From positions 1-35,277 of the forward strand of contig JAGUXE010000108.1 of the NCBI GenBank assembly GCA_020061995.1: a stretch of DNA of 35,277 bases, read 5' to 3'. The notes under the pieces were generated by a model, which was not told where the DNA came from, ran no database searches, and was given only the letters and a program-made list of their open reading frames with translations. Shown one piece after another: positions 1 through 8,429 of this stretch (position 1 is the stretch's first letter; every line of letters begins with the position of its first letter). The position numbers and the translations under genes are program-made. This stretch comes from Ignavibacteriales bacterium. Lineage in GTDB: Bacteria > Bacteroidota > Ignavibacteria > Ignavibacteriales > Ignavibacteriaceae.

Positions 1-182
1 ACTTCATTTGCCTTACCTAATCCAATCCCAACAGTGCCGGCACCATTTCCTACAACCACGATGGCATTAAAACTAAATCTGCGCCCACCTTTAACAACCT
101 TAGCTACACGATTAATGTGAACTACTTTTTCTTTTAATCCATCAGCTTCAGCTGATTTTGATGTTCTCAATTGATTCTCCAT
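1..182 (-). CDS. rpsE: 30S ribosomal protein S5, N-terminal part (cut by window edge)
   Basis: About 60 residues are visible from an ATG at 182-180. They read as the start of S5: a short charged leader, then [19 protein letters not shown], then the glycine-rich [18 protein letters not shown] stretch of the double-stranded-RNA-binding-like fold. S5 sits in the small-subunit body near S4 and S8 and affects decoding accuracy. It follows rplR as in the usual spc cluster, except that a tRNA-Gln gene lies between them. The start is weakly supported by a ribosome binding site; the upstream stretch is A/T-rich. The rest of the gene, and presumably rpmD and rplO, lie beyond the window. Confidence 0.95.
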   Translation of the reverse strand, partial: MENQLRTSKSAEADGLKEKVVHINRVAKVVKGGRRFSFNAIVVVGNGAGTVGIGLGKANE

Positions 183-205
183 TAAAACAATTTATTAAAT
201 CTTTG

Positions 206-276
206 CTGCCGAGAGAGGATTCGAACCTCTACATACGGCTCCAAAGGCCGCTGTCCTACCCTTAGACGACTCGGCA
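206..276 (-). tRNA. tRNA-Gln (anticodon TTG)
   Basis: On the minus strand a 71-nt cloverleaf folds: 7-bp acceptor TGCCGAG/CTCGGCA, discriminator G, anticodon stem GCGGC/GCCGT, loop CTTTGGA giving anticodon TTG (reads CAA), and T-loop TTCGAAT. No CCA is encoded; the bases after the discriminator are CAA. The gene is wedged inside the spc operon: its 5' end is 5 nt past the rplR stop and its 3' end 23 nt before the rpsE start. There is no room for its own promoter, so it is probably cut out of the ribosomal-protein transcript by RNase P and RNase Z. Confidence 0.96.
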
Positions 277-281
277 ATTCA

Positions 282-647
282 TTAAAACTTTAACCCGCCT
301 TCGCGAGCACCATCTGCTAAAGATTTTACTCTTCCATGATATCTATAACCATTTCTATCAAAGATAGCTGTTGTTATATTTTTTTCGGTAGCTTTTTTAG
401 CAAGTAAAGCACCGACTAATTTACTTCTGGAAGTTTTACCCTTTGCTTCTTTCAACTCAACTTCTATTTCTTTATTAAGTGATGAAGCTGCAGCCAAAGT
501 AACACCGTTAATATCATCAATTAACTGAGCATACATGTTGTTAAGACTTCTGTAAACAGTCAATCTTGGTTTTTCACTTGTACCAAAAGTTTTTTTTCTG
601 ATTTTTGTTTTAGATCTTAATCTGCTATTTGATTTACGATTAATCAT
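282..647 (-). CDS. rplR: 50S ribosomal protein L18
   Basis: The 121-residue product has the usual bacterial L18 length. It has a basic N-terminus, the KPRLTVYRSLNNMYAQLIDD core, and the conserved tail RNGYRYHGRVKSLADGAREG. L18 binds 5S rRNA with L5 and helps dock it in the central protuberance. The ATG at 647 is 18 nt after rplF. Downstream, instead of running straight into rpsE, the stop codon is followed almost at once by tRNA-Gln. Confidence 0.98.
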   Translation of the reverse strand: MINRKSNSRLRSKTKIRKKTFGTSEKPRLTVYRSLNNMYAQLIDDINGVTLAAASSLNKEIEVELKEAKGKTSRSKLVGALLAKKATEKNITTAIFDRNGYRYHGRVKSLADGAREGGLKF

Positions 648-665
648 TTACATAAACTCCAATTT

Positions 666-1205
666 TTATTTACCAGCAGTCTTACCGGCTTTTCTTCTAA
701 TTTGTTCGTCAGAATATTTAATTCCTTTTCCTTTGTAGGGCTCAGGTTTCCTGAACGAACGTATTTTAGCTGCTATCAAACCAACTAATTGTTTATCAAT
801 CCCAGTTACAACTATTTGTGTTTGAGTAGGGGTCTGAATATTTATTTCTGCCGGGGGCATAAAATAAATAGGGTGCGAATAACCAATATTGATTAATAGA
901 TTTTCACCTTTTGCTTCAGCTCTATAACCAACACCAACAATATCTAAAACTTTTTTATAGCCTTCAGAAACGCCGGTGATCATGTTCTGAATTAATGCTC
1001 TTGTTAAGCCATGTAATGCTCTATTTTTAGGAGCATCATCAGAGCGGGTACAAATAACTTCGTTACCTTCCTTTACAACTCCGATAGCGTGGTGCAAGGA
1101 TGTGGTTAATTCACCCTTAGGACCTTTTACATTAATCATATCTCCAGTTAATGTAACAGTTACATTTGCTGGAATAGAAACCGGTTTTTTACCAATACGT
1201 GACAA
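666..1205 (-). CDS. rplF: 50S ribosomal protein L6 (TTG start)
   Basis: The 179-residue product begins MSRIGKKPVSIP, typical of L6, and carries the signature PEPYKGKGIKY at residues 154-164 before a basic tail. L6 has two homologous domains and lies near the GTPase-associated centre of the large subunit. The start codon is TTG at 1205-1203; a GGAG element six bases upstream supports it, and the protein aligns with family N-termini only from here. It lies between rpsH and rplR in canonical spc order. Confidence 0.98.
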   Translation of the reverse strand: MSRIGKKPVSIPANVTVTLTGDMINVKGPKGELTTSLHHAIGVVKEGNEVICTRSDDAPKNRALHGLTRALIQNMITGVSEGYKKVLDIVGVGYRAEAKGENLLINIGYSHPIYFMPPAEINIQTPTQTQIVVTGIDKQLVGLIAAKIRSFRKPEPYKGKGIKYSDEQIRRKAGKTAGK

Positions 1206-1223
1206 TTTAAACTCCGTACTAAA

Positions 1224-1619
1224 TTACCAAATTTTACAAATAACTTCGCCGCCTATGGAATCTCTTCTCGCCTGCTTATCGGTTATTAACCCTTTAGAAG
1301 TTGAGACTACACAGATGCCAAACCCATTTAATACACGCGGTAGAGTTTCAGCATCAGAATAAATTCTTAATCCGGGTTTACTAACGCGCTCTAATCCGGA
1401 AATTGCAGAAACACCATTTGTATATTTTAATGCTATTCTTAAAACACCTTGTTTATTATCTTCAAGGACTTCAAAATCATTAATGAATCTTTGATCTTTA
1501 AGAATTTGAGCAATTCCTTTTTTCATATTTGAATTAGGAATATCTACTTTTCTTTTATTTGCTTTTACAGCATTTCTAACTCTTGTTAATAAATCCGCAA
1601 TAGGATCCGTAACTGCCAT
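1224..1619 (-). CDS. rpsH: 30S ribosomal protein S8
   Basis: The 131-residue product starts MAVTDPIADLLTRVRNA, the standard S8 N-terminus, and ends with the RNA-binding segment VSTSKGLITDKQARR and GGEVICKIW. S8 binds helix 21 of 16S rRNA early in small-subunit assembly; in enterobacteria it also represses the spc operon by binding its mRNA at rplE. I did not identify such a site here. ATG start with a GGAG element just upstream; 12 nt separate it from rpsN. Confidence 0.98.
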   Translation of the reverse strand: MAVTDPIADLLTRVRNAVKANKRKVDIPNSNMKKGIAQILKDQRFINDFEVLEDNKQGVLRIALKYTNGVSAISGLERVSKPGLRIYSDAETLPRVLNGFGICVVSTSKGLITDKQARRDSIGGEVICKIW

Positions 1620-1631
1620 GCTAATCTCCTT

Positions 1632-1901
1632 TTACCAACTCGACTTTTTTACACCGGGAATTTCACCACGAAGAGCTTTTTCTCTAAAAACTAATCTGGA
1701 AATCCCGAATTTTCTATAATAACTTCTTGCTCTACCTGTAATCATACAGCGATTATGCAGTCTGATCGGAGATGAATTCTTAGGCAATTTTTGTAAACCT
1801 TCAAAATCACCTTTAGCTTTTAACTCTTCTCTGATTTTCTGATATTTTTCAACCAGTTTGCGTCTTTTTTCTTCGCGAGCAATTAAACTTTTTCTTGCCA
1901 T
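1632..1901 (-). CDS. rpsN: 30S ribosomal protein S14, zinc-free (C-minus) form
   Basis: The 89-residue product has the long S14 form: an N-terminal helical half ([20 protein letters not shown]), then [20 protein letters not shown]. It has a single cysteine (C52) and no CxxC pairs, so it is the zinc-independent type. S14 binds the head of the small subunit next to S10 and S3. It lies between rplE and rpsH in normal spc order, with the ATG at 1901 preceded by GAGGG. Confidence 0.98.
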   Translation of the reverse strand: MARKSLIAREEKRRKLVEKYQKIREELKAKGDFEGLQKLPKNSSPIRLHNRCMITGRARSYYRKFGISRLVFREKALRGEIPGVKKSSW

Positions 1902-1919
1902 TAAAATCCCTCGATCCGC

Positions 1920-2585
1920 TTATTTAACTTCTTTTTTTCTAAATGGAATACCGAAAGCAGCTAATAATTCATATGCTTCAGCATCAGTTTTTGATGTCGT
2001 AACGAATGTAATATCCATTCCAAGAATTTTTGTAACTTTATCAACATTAATTTCCGGGAAGATAATTTGTTCTTTTATTCCGATTGTATAATTACCTCTA
2101 CCGTCAAAAGATTTATCTGACAAACCTCTAAAATCACGTACACGAGGTAAAGCTACGTTAATAAATCTATCTAGAAACTCGAACATTCTCTCTTTTCTTA
2201 ATGTAACCATAGTTCCAATATTCATACCTTCTCTAAGTTTGAAATTAGAGATCGCTTTTTTTGCTTTACGAATACTTGGTTTCTGACCGGCAATAGTTTC
2301 TAAATCTCTAACTGCCTCTTCAATAATTTTGGGATCAGTAACCGCATCACCAACACCCATATTAATAACAATCTTATGAAGTTTAGGAACTTCCATAACA
2401 CTCTTATAATTAAATTTTTTCATTAACGTTGAAACGATATCATTTTTATAAACATCGAAAAGACGGCACTTAACTCTAACTTCTTGAAATTGAGTTTTTG
2501 AATCAGGAGTGGAAGCAGTCGCTTCTTTTCCTTTTTTATCTTTTTTAACGGCAGGAGCCGGTTGTTTAACTTTTTTTTCAGCCAT
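1920..2585 (-). CDS. rplE: 50S ribosomal protein L5 with N-terminal extension
   Basis: The 221-residue product is about 40 residues longer than typical L5. From about residue 42 ([10 protein letters not shown]) it follows the family: [20 protein letters not shown], then the central domain, ending in [16 protein letters not shown]5 binds 5S rRNA and contacts the P-site tRNA. Residues 1-38 are a Lys/Ala/Pro-rich, probably disordered tail. No Met occurs between residue 1 and the core start, and the ATG at 2585 has GAGG upstream, although at a long spacing, so the extension seems real rather than a miscalled start. Confidence 0.97.
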   Translation of the reverse strand: MAEKKVKQPAPAVKKDKKGKEATASTPDSKTQFQEVRVKCRLFDVYKNDIVSTLMKKFNYKSVMEVPKLHKIVINMGVGDAVTDPKIIEEAVRDLETIAGQKPSIRKAKKAISNFKLREGMNIGTMVTLRKERMFEFLDRFINVALPRVRDFRGLSDKSFDGRGNYTIGIKEQIIFPEINVDKVTKILGMDITFVTTSKTDAEAYELLAAFGIPFRKKEVK

Positions 2586-2612
2586 TTTAACTTAAAACCT
2601 CAAAAGAATTTA

Positions 2613-2939
2613 TTATTGAAACATCTCACCGGAAACTCTACTGATACGGGCAGTTTTCTTTTTGCCTGTCTTCTCATCTAAAATTATCTGAGATCCAACG
2701 CGAGTAGGTTTATTTGTTTTGGGATCTAAAATCATGACATTAGAAACATGTATTGGGGCTTCTTTTTCAATAATGCCACCTTGTTGATTCTTTTGTGATG
2801 GTTTAGTATGTCTTTTTCTGATATTCACACCTTCGATAATCACTCTTAAATCTTTTGGAAAAACTTTTAATACTTTACCGGTTTTCCCATTATCATTTCC
2901 AGAGATTACCATTACATTATCATTTTTACGTATCTTCAT
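2613..2939 (-). CDS. rplX: 50S ribosomal protein L24
   Basis: The 108-residue product has the KOW motif at the N-terminus ([20 protein letters not shown], about residues 5-24) and the family signature [15 protein letters not shown]24 is an assembly initiator that binds 23S rRNA domain I, near the exit of the peptide tunnel. ATG start with AAGGAT upstream. It lies between rplN and rplE as expected. Confidence 0.98.
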   Translation of the reverse strand: MKIRKNDNVMVISGNDNGKTGKVLKVFPKDLRVIIEGVNIRKRHTKPSQKNQQGGIIEKEAPIHVSNVMILDPKTNKPTRVGSQIILDEKTGKKKTARISRVSGEMFQ

Positions 2940-2954
2940 TCTAATTTTTCATCC

Positions 2955-3323
2955 TTATAAAACTTCAGGAGCTAATGAAACAATTTTCATAAATTGTTTT
3001 TCACGCAATTCACGAGCTACGGGTCCAAAAATACGTGTACCTTTGGGTTCATTCTGAGCATTTATTAAAACTGCTGCATTTTCATCAAATCTGATATAGG
3101 AACCGTCTTTACGTTTAACTTCTTTTTTTGTCCGTACTATTACAGCTTTAGATACTTCACCTTTTTTTACGGTGCCGTTTGGTGTAGCTGATTTTACCGC
3201 TACAACAATTAGATCACCCACACTTGCATATTTTCTTCCGCTGCCGCCAAGGACTCGTATACAACGAACCTTTTTTGCTCCGGAGTTATCTGCTACAATT
3301 AAATTACTTTCTTCTTGAATCAT
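2955..3323 (-). CDS. rplN: 50S ribosomal protein L14
   Basis: The 122-residue product has standard length and the sequence [19 protein letters not shown] at its N-terminus, [20 protein letters not shown] in the beta-barrel, and [11 protein letters not shown] near the end. L14 lies at the subunit interface, forms an intersubunit bridge with 16S rRNA, and is where ribosome-silencing factor RsfS binds in species that have it. ATG start with GGAG at good spacing. Confidence 0.98.
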   Translation of the reverse strand: MIQEESNLIVADNSGAKKVRCIRVLGGSGRKYASVGDLIVVAVKSATPNGTVKKGEVSKAVIVRTKKEVKRKDGSYIRFDENAAVLINAQNEPKGTRIFGPVARELREKQFMKIVSLAPEVL

Positions 3324-3341
3324 TAGTAAACTCCTTGTTCG

Positions 3342-3599
3342 CTATTTGGCTTTTTCAACAATTTCAACTAAACGCCATCTTTTTGTCTTACTAAGCGGTC
3401 TAGTTTCCATAATTTTAACAACATCGCCGATTCCGCATGCATTCAGCTCATCGTGGGCTTGCATTTTTTTAGTTTTCTTAAAATATTTTCTATAGATTGG
3501 ATGAGGTACTTTTCTTTCAATGGATACTGTAACGGTTTTATCCATTTTATTACTAACCACAACACCTACTCTTGTTTTTCTGAGGGCTCTTTGTTCCAT
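3342..3599 (-). CDS. rpsQ: 30S ribosomal protein S17
   Basis: The 85-residue OB-fold protein starts [20 protein letters not shown] and contains the conserved [19 protein letters not shown] and [20 protein letters not shown]. It binds 16S rRNA helix 11 early in assembly. The ATG follows the rpmC stop by 2 nt, which suggests translational coupling. Confidence 0.98.
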   Translation of the reverse strand: MEQRALRKTRVGVVVSNKMDKTVTVSIERKVPHPIYRKYFKKTKKMQAHDELNACGIGDVVKIMETRPLSKTKRWRLVEIVEKAK

Positions 3600-3601
3600 A
3601 A

Positions 3602-3826
3602 CTATACTTTAGCTCCTTTTTTATCAGCCTTTTGAGCCTCTAATTCTCTTTGACGAAGAACTGTTTTCATCTTTGCGATATCTCTTTTAGTCGTATTTAA
3701 TTTTGCGGTATTTGTTAATTGCTTTAACTCATGAGCAAATCGTAAATCGACTAAATTATTTTCTTCTTCAACTATTCTTTTCGAAAGTTCTTCGACAGTA
3801 AGTTCTCTTATTTCTTGAATTTTCAT
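3602..3826 (-). CDS. rpmC: 50S ribosomal protein L29
   Basis: The 74-residue product is a two-helix protein with [20 protein letters not shown] at the start and the signature [19 protein letters not shown]29 sits at the tunnel exit near L23, where nascent-chain factors dock. I place the start at the ATG at 3826; a TTG three codons upstream (3835) is also open, but known family N-termini begin at MKIQ-like residues. The gene lies between rplP and rpsQ. Confidence 0.96.
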   Translation of the reverse strand: MKIQEIRELTVEELSKRIVEEENNLVDLRFAHELKQLTNTAKLNTTKRDIAKMKTVLRQRELEAQKADKKGAKV

Positions 3827-3843
3827 TCTTATCAACCCAATAA

Positions 3844-4260
3844 TTATTCAAAATCAGGTCGAGAAACGACCTTGGTTTTAATTGGTAATTTATATGAGCA
3901 TGTTTTTAATGCTTCATTTGCAATCTCTTTTGAAACACCGGCTACTTCAAACATAATTCTACCGGGTTTAACTACAGCAACCCAAAATTCAGGTGCTCCT
4001 TTACCTTTACCCATTCTTGTTTCAAGAGGTTTTTTAGAAACCGGCTTGTCTGGAAATATTCTAATCCAAACCTTACCATCTCTTTTCATTTTTCTTGAAA
4101 GGGCAACACGGCACGCTTCAATCTGTCGGCTTGTAATCCACTGTGGTTCTAAAGCCTTCAATCCAAAATCTCCAAACGCTACGGTAGAGCCTCTTTTGGC
4201 TTTACCTTTCATTCTTCCGCGCTGTGACTTTCTAAATTTTACCCTTTTTGGCATTAACAT
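3844..4260 (-). CDS. rplP: 50S ribosomal protein L16
   Basis: The 138-residue product starts [19 protein letters not shown] and contains the conserved [32 protein letters not shown] and [19 protein letters not shown] stretches. L16 contacts the A-site tRNA elbow and is needed for late large-subunit assembly. The ATG at 4260 has GGAG about ten bases upstream. The gene lies between rpsC and rpmC. Confidence 0.98.
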   Translation of the reverse strand: MLMPKRVKFRKSQRGRMKGKAKRGSTVAFGDFGLKALEPQWITSRQIEACRVALSRKMKRDGKVWIRIFPDKPVSKKPLETRMGKGKGAPEFWVAVVKPGRIMFEVAGVSKEIANEALKTCSYKLPIKTKVVSRPDFE

Positions 4261-4278
4261 AAAACAAACTCCGAGGAA

Positions 4279-4920
4279 TTAATCTGATAAACGTTTACCT
4301 AAAATTTCACCACGACAGATCCAAACTTTAATTCCGATGGAACCATAAATCGTCTCTGCTCTACCATTTGCATAATCTATATCTGCACGAATTGTATGAA
4401 GAGGAATTCTTCCTTCTTTATACTGTTCAGTACGTGCCATTTCAGCACCGCCTAAACGTCCGGCACACATAATTCTGATACCTTCTGCACCCATTCTCAT
4501 AGTTGAACTAATAGCAGATTTCATTGCTCTTCTGAAAGAAATTCTTCCTTCAATTTGATTTGCAATATTTTCTGCAACCAGATAAGCATCTAATTCAGGT
4601 CTTTTTATTTCATTGATTTGAATTTTTACTTCTTTATCGGTTACTTGTTTAAGTTCTTGCTCAAGTTGAGTAATTTCTTTTCCGCTTTTACCGATAACAA
4701 CGCCTGGGCGTGATGTATGTATAGTTAGAATAATATTTTTAGAAGTCCTATCAATAATTATTTTCGAAATACCAGCTTTTTTTAAACGATTTCGAATGTA
4801 ACCTCTTAACTTGTCATCTTCCTTAAGTTTAGCAGCAAAACTCCTGCTTTCAAACCAATTAGACTCCCAGCCTCTGATAATACCTACTCTAAAACCGATT
4901 GGGTTTACTTTTTGTCCCAA
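4279..4920 (-). CDS. rpsC: 30S ribosomal protein S3 (TTG start)
   Basis: The 213-residue product begins [14 protein letters not shown] and has a KH type II domain with the GKSG loop at residues 77-80, followed by the C-terminal domain with [21 protein letters not shown]3 forms part of the mRNA entry channel and the helicase activity of the small subunit. The start codon is TTG at 4920-4918 with a near-perfect AGGAGG seven bases upstream, so this non-ATG start is well supported. Confidence 0.98.
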   Translation of the reverse strand: MGQKVNPIGFRVGIIRGWESNWFESRSFAAKLKEDDKLRGYIRNRLKKAGISKIIIDRTSKNIILTIHTSRPGVVIGKSGKEITQLEQELKQVTDKEVKIQINEIKRPELDAYLVAENIANQIEGRISFRRAMKSAISSTMRMGAEGIRIMCAGRLGGAEMARTEQYKEGRIPLHTIRADIDYANGRAETIYGSIGIKVWICRGEILGKRLSD

Positions 4921-4935
4921 ACAATTCCTCCTGAA

Positions 4936-5280
4936 TTAATTTTTTGTTGCCACAACAACTGTTAAATGACATGAACGTTTTCTAACTCTGTATGCCCTAC
5001 CCATTGGAGCGGGTGAAATTCGCTTCACTGTAGGACCCTGATTAACAAATACTTCTTTCACAAAAAGATCACCAGGTTCAACTTTAGTGGCATCATCTTT
5101 ATTCATTAAATTTGATACTGCTGAACGAAGAACTTTTAAGGCATCATTAGATGCATGTTTAGGTTGGAAATGTAAAACTTCCAAAGCCTTATCAACTGAC
5201 ATGCCTCTAATAAGATCAATAACTAATCTCATTTTTCTTGGTGATGAACCAATAAATCTATAAACAGCTTTTGCTTCCAT
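4936..5280 (-). CDS. rplV: 50S ribosomal protein L22
   Basis: The 114-residue product (MEAKAVYRFIGSSPRKMRLV, then ending in the tunnel-loop tail ISPAPMGRAYRVRKRSCHLT) matches L22, whose long beta-hairpin lines the peptide exit tunnel; changes in this loop give macrolide resistance in other species. The loop residues look ordinary here. I start at the ATG at 5280, about ten bases after GGGA; a TTG at 5289 is in frame but sits almost on the ribosome binding site. Confidence 0.97.
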   Translation of the reverse strand: MEAKAVYRFIGSSPRKMRLVIDLIRGMSVDKALEVLHFQPKHASNDALKVLRSAVSNLMNKDDATKVEPGDLFVKEVFVNQGPTVKRISPAPMGRAYRVRKRSCHLTVVVATKN

Positions 5281-5298
5281 TCTATTCAATTCCCTTTA

Positions 5299-5586
5299 CT
5301 ATTTGGCCTTGGACGCTTTTTCAGCTTTTGTCCCGGGATGTCCTCTGAAAATTCTTGTAGGAGAAAACTCACCTAATTTATGACCGACCATATTTTCGGT
5401 TATATAAATCGGAATCATTTTATTACCATTATGAACAGCAATCGTATGTCCGACAAATTCAGGTGAAATTGTAGAAGCACGAGACCATGTTTTAATTATT
5501 TTCTTTGAGCTTGATTCATTTAATTTTTGAACTTTAGCTAAAAGTTTATAATCAATAAAAGGACCTTTTTTAACTGAACGCGGCAT
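5299..5586 (-). CDS. rpsS: 30S ribosomal protein S19
   Basis: The 95-residue product starts [19 protein letters not shown] and contains the family signature [23 protein letters not shown]19 pairs with S13 in the head of the small subunit and faces the A site. ATG start. It follows rplB by 12 nt and precedes rplV, as in nearly all bacteria. Confidence 0.98.
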   Translation of the reverse strand: MPRSVKKGPFIDYKLLAKVQKLNESSSKKIIKTWSRASTISPEFVGHTIAVHNGNKMIPIYITENMVGHKLGEFSPTRIFRGHPGTKAEKASKAK

Positions 5587-5598
5587 ATTAGCTCTCTA

Positions 5599-6423
5599 CT
5601 ACTTTCGTCGTTTAATAATGTACTTATTTGAAACTTTTTTACGTTTACGGGTTTTTAAGCCTTTAGCTTTTTGTCCCCAAGGTGAAACAGGGTGTCCACC
5701 ACCAGAAGTTTTACCTTCACCGCCACCCATTGGGTGATCAACAGGGTTCATCGCAACTCCTCGAACATGAGGTCGTCTGCCTAACCAGCGTGATTTTCCT
5801 GCTTTACCTAAACTAATATTTTCATGATCAGAATTTCCAACTACTCCGTAAGTAGCCATACATTCTAATCGAATCATTCTAACTTCACCGGAAGGCATTT
5901 TCAATTGAGCATATTCGCCTTCTTTAGCCATCAATTGGAGTGAACATCCTGCACTTCTGCCTAATTGTCCCCCTTTGCCGGGCTTCAATTCAACATTATG
6001 AAGAAAACTTCCAAGAGGTAATTCTTTAATTATTAAGGCATTACCAACTTTTATATCTGAACCAGGTCCCGATGTTACTATATCATTTACTTTTAAGCCG
6101 TCCGGGGCAAGGATGTATCTCTTCTCGCCATCTGCATAGTGAAGAAGAGCAATTCGACAAGTTCTATTCGGATCATATTCGATTGAAAAAACTTTTGCAG
6201 GGATACCATGTTTATCCCGTTTGAAATCTATAATACGATATCTTCTCTTATGTCCGCCACCAGCAAAGCGTTGAGTAATTCTACCATGATTATTACGACC
6301 GCCGGAACTTTTAACCGGGGCTAATAATGACTTTTCGGGAGTGGTCTTTGTAATTTCCCCAAAAGTTGAAACAGATCTAAATCTGGTTCCAGGTGTAGTC
6401 GGTCGGTATTTCTTTATTGCCAT
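5599..6423 (-). CDS. rplB: 50S ribosomal protein L2
   Basis: The 274-residue product has the two-domain L2 layout: an N-terminal OB-fold with the segment [20 protein letters not shown] (residues 42-61), and an SH3-like domain ending in the hallmark [12 protein letters not shown] with the conserved His at 230, then a basic tail. L2 organises the peptidyl-transferase centre and forms a subunit bridge. The ATG at 6423 follows rplW; no irregularities were seen. Confidence 0.99.
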   Translation of the reverse strand: MAIKKYRPTTPGTRFRSVSTFGEITKTTPEKSLLAPVKSSGGRNNHGRITQRFAGGGHKRRYRIIDFKRDKHGIPAKVFSIEYDPNRTCRIALLHYADGEKRYILAPDGLKVNDIVTSGPGSDIKVGNALIIKELPLGSFLHNVELKPGKGGQLGRSAGCSLQLMAKEGEYAQLKMPSGEVRMIRLECMATYGVVGNSDHENISLGKAGKSRWLGRRPHVRGVAMNPVDHPMGGGEGKTSGGGHPVSPWGQKAKGLKTRKRKKVSNKYIIKRRK

Positions 6424-6453
6424 TTAATTTAACTCCAAATCCTTCATCATTTA

Positions 6454-6747
6454 CTAAACTTGTTCAAATAAATCAATTTTTTGATCTTTTTTCAACGTAA
6501 CGAGTGCTTTTTTAACATCATTAGTTTTCCCAACAAATCGACCTTTTTTAGTAAACTGTGTTTTGGTTTTACCCTTAATTTTAATAGTATTTACATTTAC
6601 AACTTCGACATTGAATTTTTTTTCAATTGCTTTTGCAATTTCAATCTTATTTGCAGATAAGGCTACTAGAAATCCATACTTACCTGTTACAGTACTTAAA
6701 TGGGTCATCTTTTCTGTTAATAGAGGTTTAATCAATACACTACGCAT
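6454..6747 (-). CDS. rplW: 50S ribosomal protein L23
   Basis: The 97-residue product has the L23 opening VLIKPLLTEKMTHLSTVTGK, the helix IAKAIEKKFNVEVVNVNTI, and the KIKGKTKTQFTKKGRFVG extension. L23 is the docking site for trigger factor and SRP at the tunnel exit. The ATG begins one base after the rplD stop, so the two are probably translationally coupled. Confidence 0.98.
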   Translation of the reverse strand: MRSVLIKPLLTEKMTHLSTVTGKYGFLVALSANKIEIAKAIEKKFNVEVVNVNTIKIKGKTKTQFTKKGRFVGKTNDVKKALVTLKKDQKIDLFEQV

Positions 6748-6748
6748 T

Positions 6749-7396
6749 TTAATTCATCCCTATTTTTTTATCTGAATAAAGATTGTTAAAGTAATCAACA
6801 CTGCTTTTTTGCATTACCAAAACTTGATTATTTACTAAATCATAAGTGGAAGCAGAACTACATTCTAAAATTTTAACTTTAGGGATATTTCTTCCTGATT
6901 TCCAAATATTTTCCAAGTTACTGGGTGTAAGCAATAAAACTTTTTTTCCATCAATTTTGAGAGCTTTAAGTACAGAAACAAAATCTTTTGTTGATGGCTG
7001 TTCGAAATTAAAATCTTCAACAACCACTAATTGGTTATCTTTAACTTTATATGAAAGAGCCGATTTTCGTGCTAGACTTTTTACTTTTTTGTTTAAGTCT
7101 TCTCGATAATTTCTAGGTTTTGGACCAAAAATAGTTCCACCGCCAACCCAAAGAGGAGATCTTGAAGTACCGGCTCTAGCTCCGCCTCTTCCTTTTTGTT
7201 TCCAGGGTTTCTTTCCGCCGCCTCTAACTTCGCCACGTTCTTTAGTCTTGTTTGTACCCTGTCTTTGATTGGCCAGAAAAGACTTAACTGCTAAATATAT
7301 TGAGTGATCGTTTGGTTCAATTGAAAAAACAAAATCAGCAAGATCAGCTTTTTCGGAGCTTAGTGAACCATCTTTTTTATAAATATCTAATAACAT
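6749..7396 (-). CDS. rplD: 50S ribosomal protein L4
   Basis: The 215-residue product contains the L4 loop that enters the exit tunnel: GEVRGGGKKPWKQKGRGGAR followed by AGTSRSPLWVGGGTIFGPKPRNY. In enterobacteria L4 also represses the S10 operon through an mRNA leader; I did not find an equivalent leader upstream of rpsJ here. ATG start 12 nt after rplC; the last base of the stop codon is one base before the rplW start. Confidence 0.98.
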   Translation of the reverse strand: MLLDIYKKDGSLSSEKADLADFVFSIEPNDHSIYLAVKSFLANQRQGTNKTKERGEVRGGGKKPWKQKGRGGARAGTSRSPLWVGGGTIFGPKPRNYREDLNKKVKSLARKSALSYKVKDNQLVVVEDFNFEQPSTKDFVSVLKALKIDGKKVLLLTPSNLENIWKSGRNIPKVKILECSSASTYDLVNNQVLVMQKSSVDYFNNLYSDKKIGMN

Positions 7397-7408
7397 CTTT
7401 ATACCAAA

Positions 7409-8032
7409 CTACTTTTTATGTAATTCTAAAATTGAATTAATTGAACCCGGGACTGCACCTTTGACTAATATTATATTTTTTTCAGGTACAATCTTAACAA
7501 TTTTTAGGTTTTGAACTGTAACATTCTCATAACCTTGTCTACCGGCCATTCTTTGACCTTTGAAAACTCTTGAGGGATATGAACTTGAACCAATTGAACC
7601 AGGAGCTCTAAGCCTATCACTTTGTCCGTGAGTTGTACCTCCAACGCCACCAAAGCCATGTCTCTTCATAACTCCTTGGAAACCTTTACCCTTACTTAAC
7701 CCTCTTACTTTTATAAATTCACCTTCTGTAAAGAAAGAAGTAGTTAGTTCATCTCCAATTTTATAGGATGAAACATCATCCAATCTAAATTCTTTAAGTG
7801 TTCGTGAAATTGTCAAATTATGTTTTTTAAAGTATCCTAATACAGGTTTAATAGTTTTGGATTCTTTCTTTTCGCCGTATCCCAGCTGAATAGCTGTATA
7901 ACCGTCTCTTTCAACAGTTCTAACATTTGTAACTTTGCAAGGACCGACTTCAATCATTGTCACAGGAACTCTATTTCCATCAGCAGTGAAAATATTTGAC
8001 ATTCCTAATTTTTTACCTAATAATCCAGCCAT
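7409..8032 (-). CDS. rplC: 50S ribosomal protein L3
   Basis: The product is about 207 residues from the ATG at 8032 and starts MAGLLGKKLGMSNIF. It has the family signature FQGVMKRHGFGGVGGTTHGQ and the loop GRQGYENVTVQNLKI. L3 is an early assembly protein whose loop reaches the peptidyl-transferase centre. An ATG five codons upstream (8047) overlaps the rpsJ stop as TAATG, but a GGAG element sits between the two and is correctly spaced for 8032, and family N-termini match it. Confidence 0.97.
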   Translation of the reverse strand: MAGLLGKKLGMSNIFTADGNRVPVTMIEVGPCKVTNVRTVERDGYTAIQLGYGEKKESKTIKPVLGYFKKHNLTISRTLKEFRLDDVSSYKIGDELTTSFFTEGEFIKVRGLSKGKGFQGVMKRHGFGGVGGTTHGQSDRLRAPGSIGSSSYPSRVFKGQRMAGRQGYENVTVQNLKIVKIVPEKNIILVKGAVPGSINSILELHKK

Positions 8033-8046
8033 TTTTTCTCCAAACA

Positions 8047-8355
8047 TTAAAGCTTAATCTCAATATCAACACCCGCCGGAATATCTAATTTACTCAGAGA
8101 ATCAATTGTTTTCGATGAAGAATTATGAATATCAATGATTCTTTTATGAGAGCGGGTTTCAAATTGCTCTCTCGATTTCTTATCAACGTGCGGAGATCTT
8201 AAAACAGTATAAATAGTTTTTTTAGTAGGTAAAGGGATTGGTCCTGAAACCACAGCCCCTGTGCTCCTAACAGTTTTAATAATTTTTTCTGTGGACTTAT
8301 CAATTAATATATGATCGTATGATTTCAATTTAATTCGTATCTTCTGTCCAGCCAC
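8047..8355 (-). CDS. rpsJ: 30S ribosomal protein S10 (GTG start)
   Basis: The 102-residue product ([20 protein letters not shown], then [20 protein letters not shown]) is S10, which sits in the small-subunit head and also acts with NusB in antitermination. The start is GTG at 8355-8353 with AGGAG seven bases upstream. It is the first gene of the S10 cluster. A hairpin with a T-run separates it from tuf, but only about 28 nt remain between hairpin and start, so part of its transcription probably comes by read-through from the str genes. Confidence 0.98.
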   Translation of the reverse strand: MAGQKIRIKLKSYDHILIDKSTEKIIKTVRSTGAVVSGPIPLPTKKTIYTVLRSPHVDKKSREQFETRSHKRIIDIHNSSSKTIDSLSKLDIPAGVDIEIKL

Positions 8356-8383
8356 TTAAGAACTCCTTGATTTTTAGAGATAG

Positions 8384-8409
8384 AAAAAGGGAGACATAAC
8401 TCCCTTTTT
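8384..8409 (-). terminator. hairpin with T-run between tuf and rpsJ (terminator or attenuator)
   Basis: The stem is AAAAAGGGAG / CTCCCTTTTT with a 6-base loop. Read on the minus strand it ends in CTCCCTTTTTC, an intrinsic-terminator layout about 20 nt after the tuf stop. The inverted repeat is symmetric, so the T-run is partly inside the stem. No promoter fits between it and rpsJ, so it may only reduce flow from str into S10. Confidence 0.65.
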
Positions 8410-8429
8410 AATCGAGTATACTATTTAGT

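Noticed and set aside
3815..4282. 155-codon plus-strand frame
   Set aside because: It lies entirely antisense to rplP and its junctions; the product matches nothing and rplP is certain.
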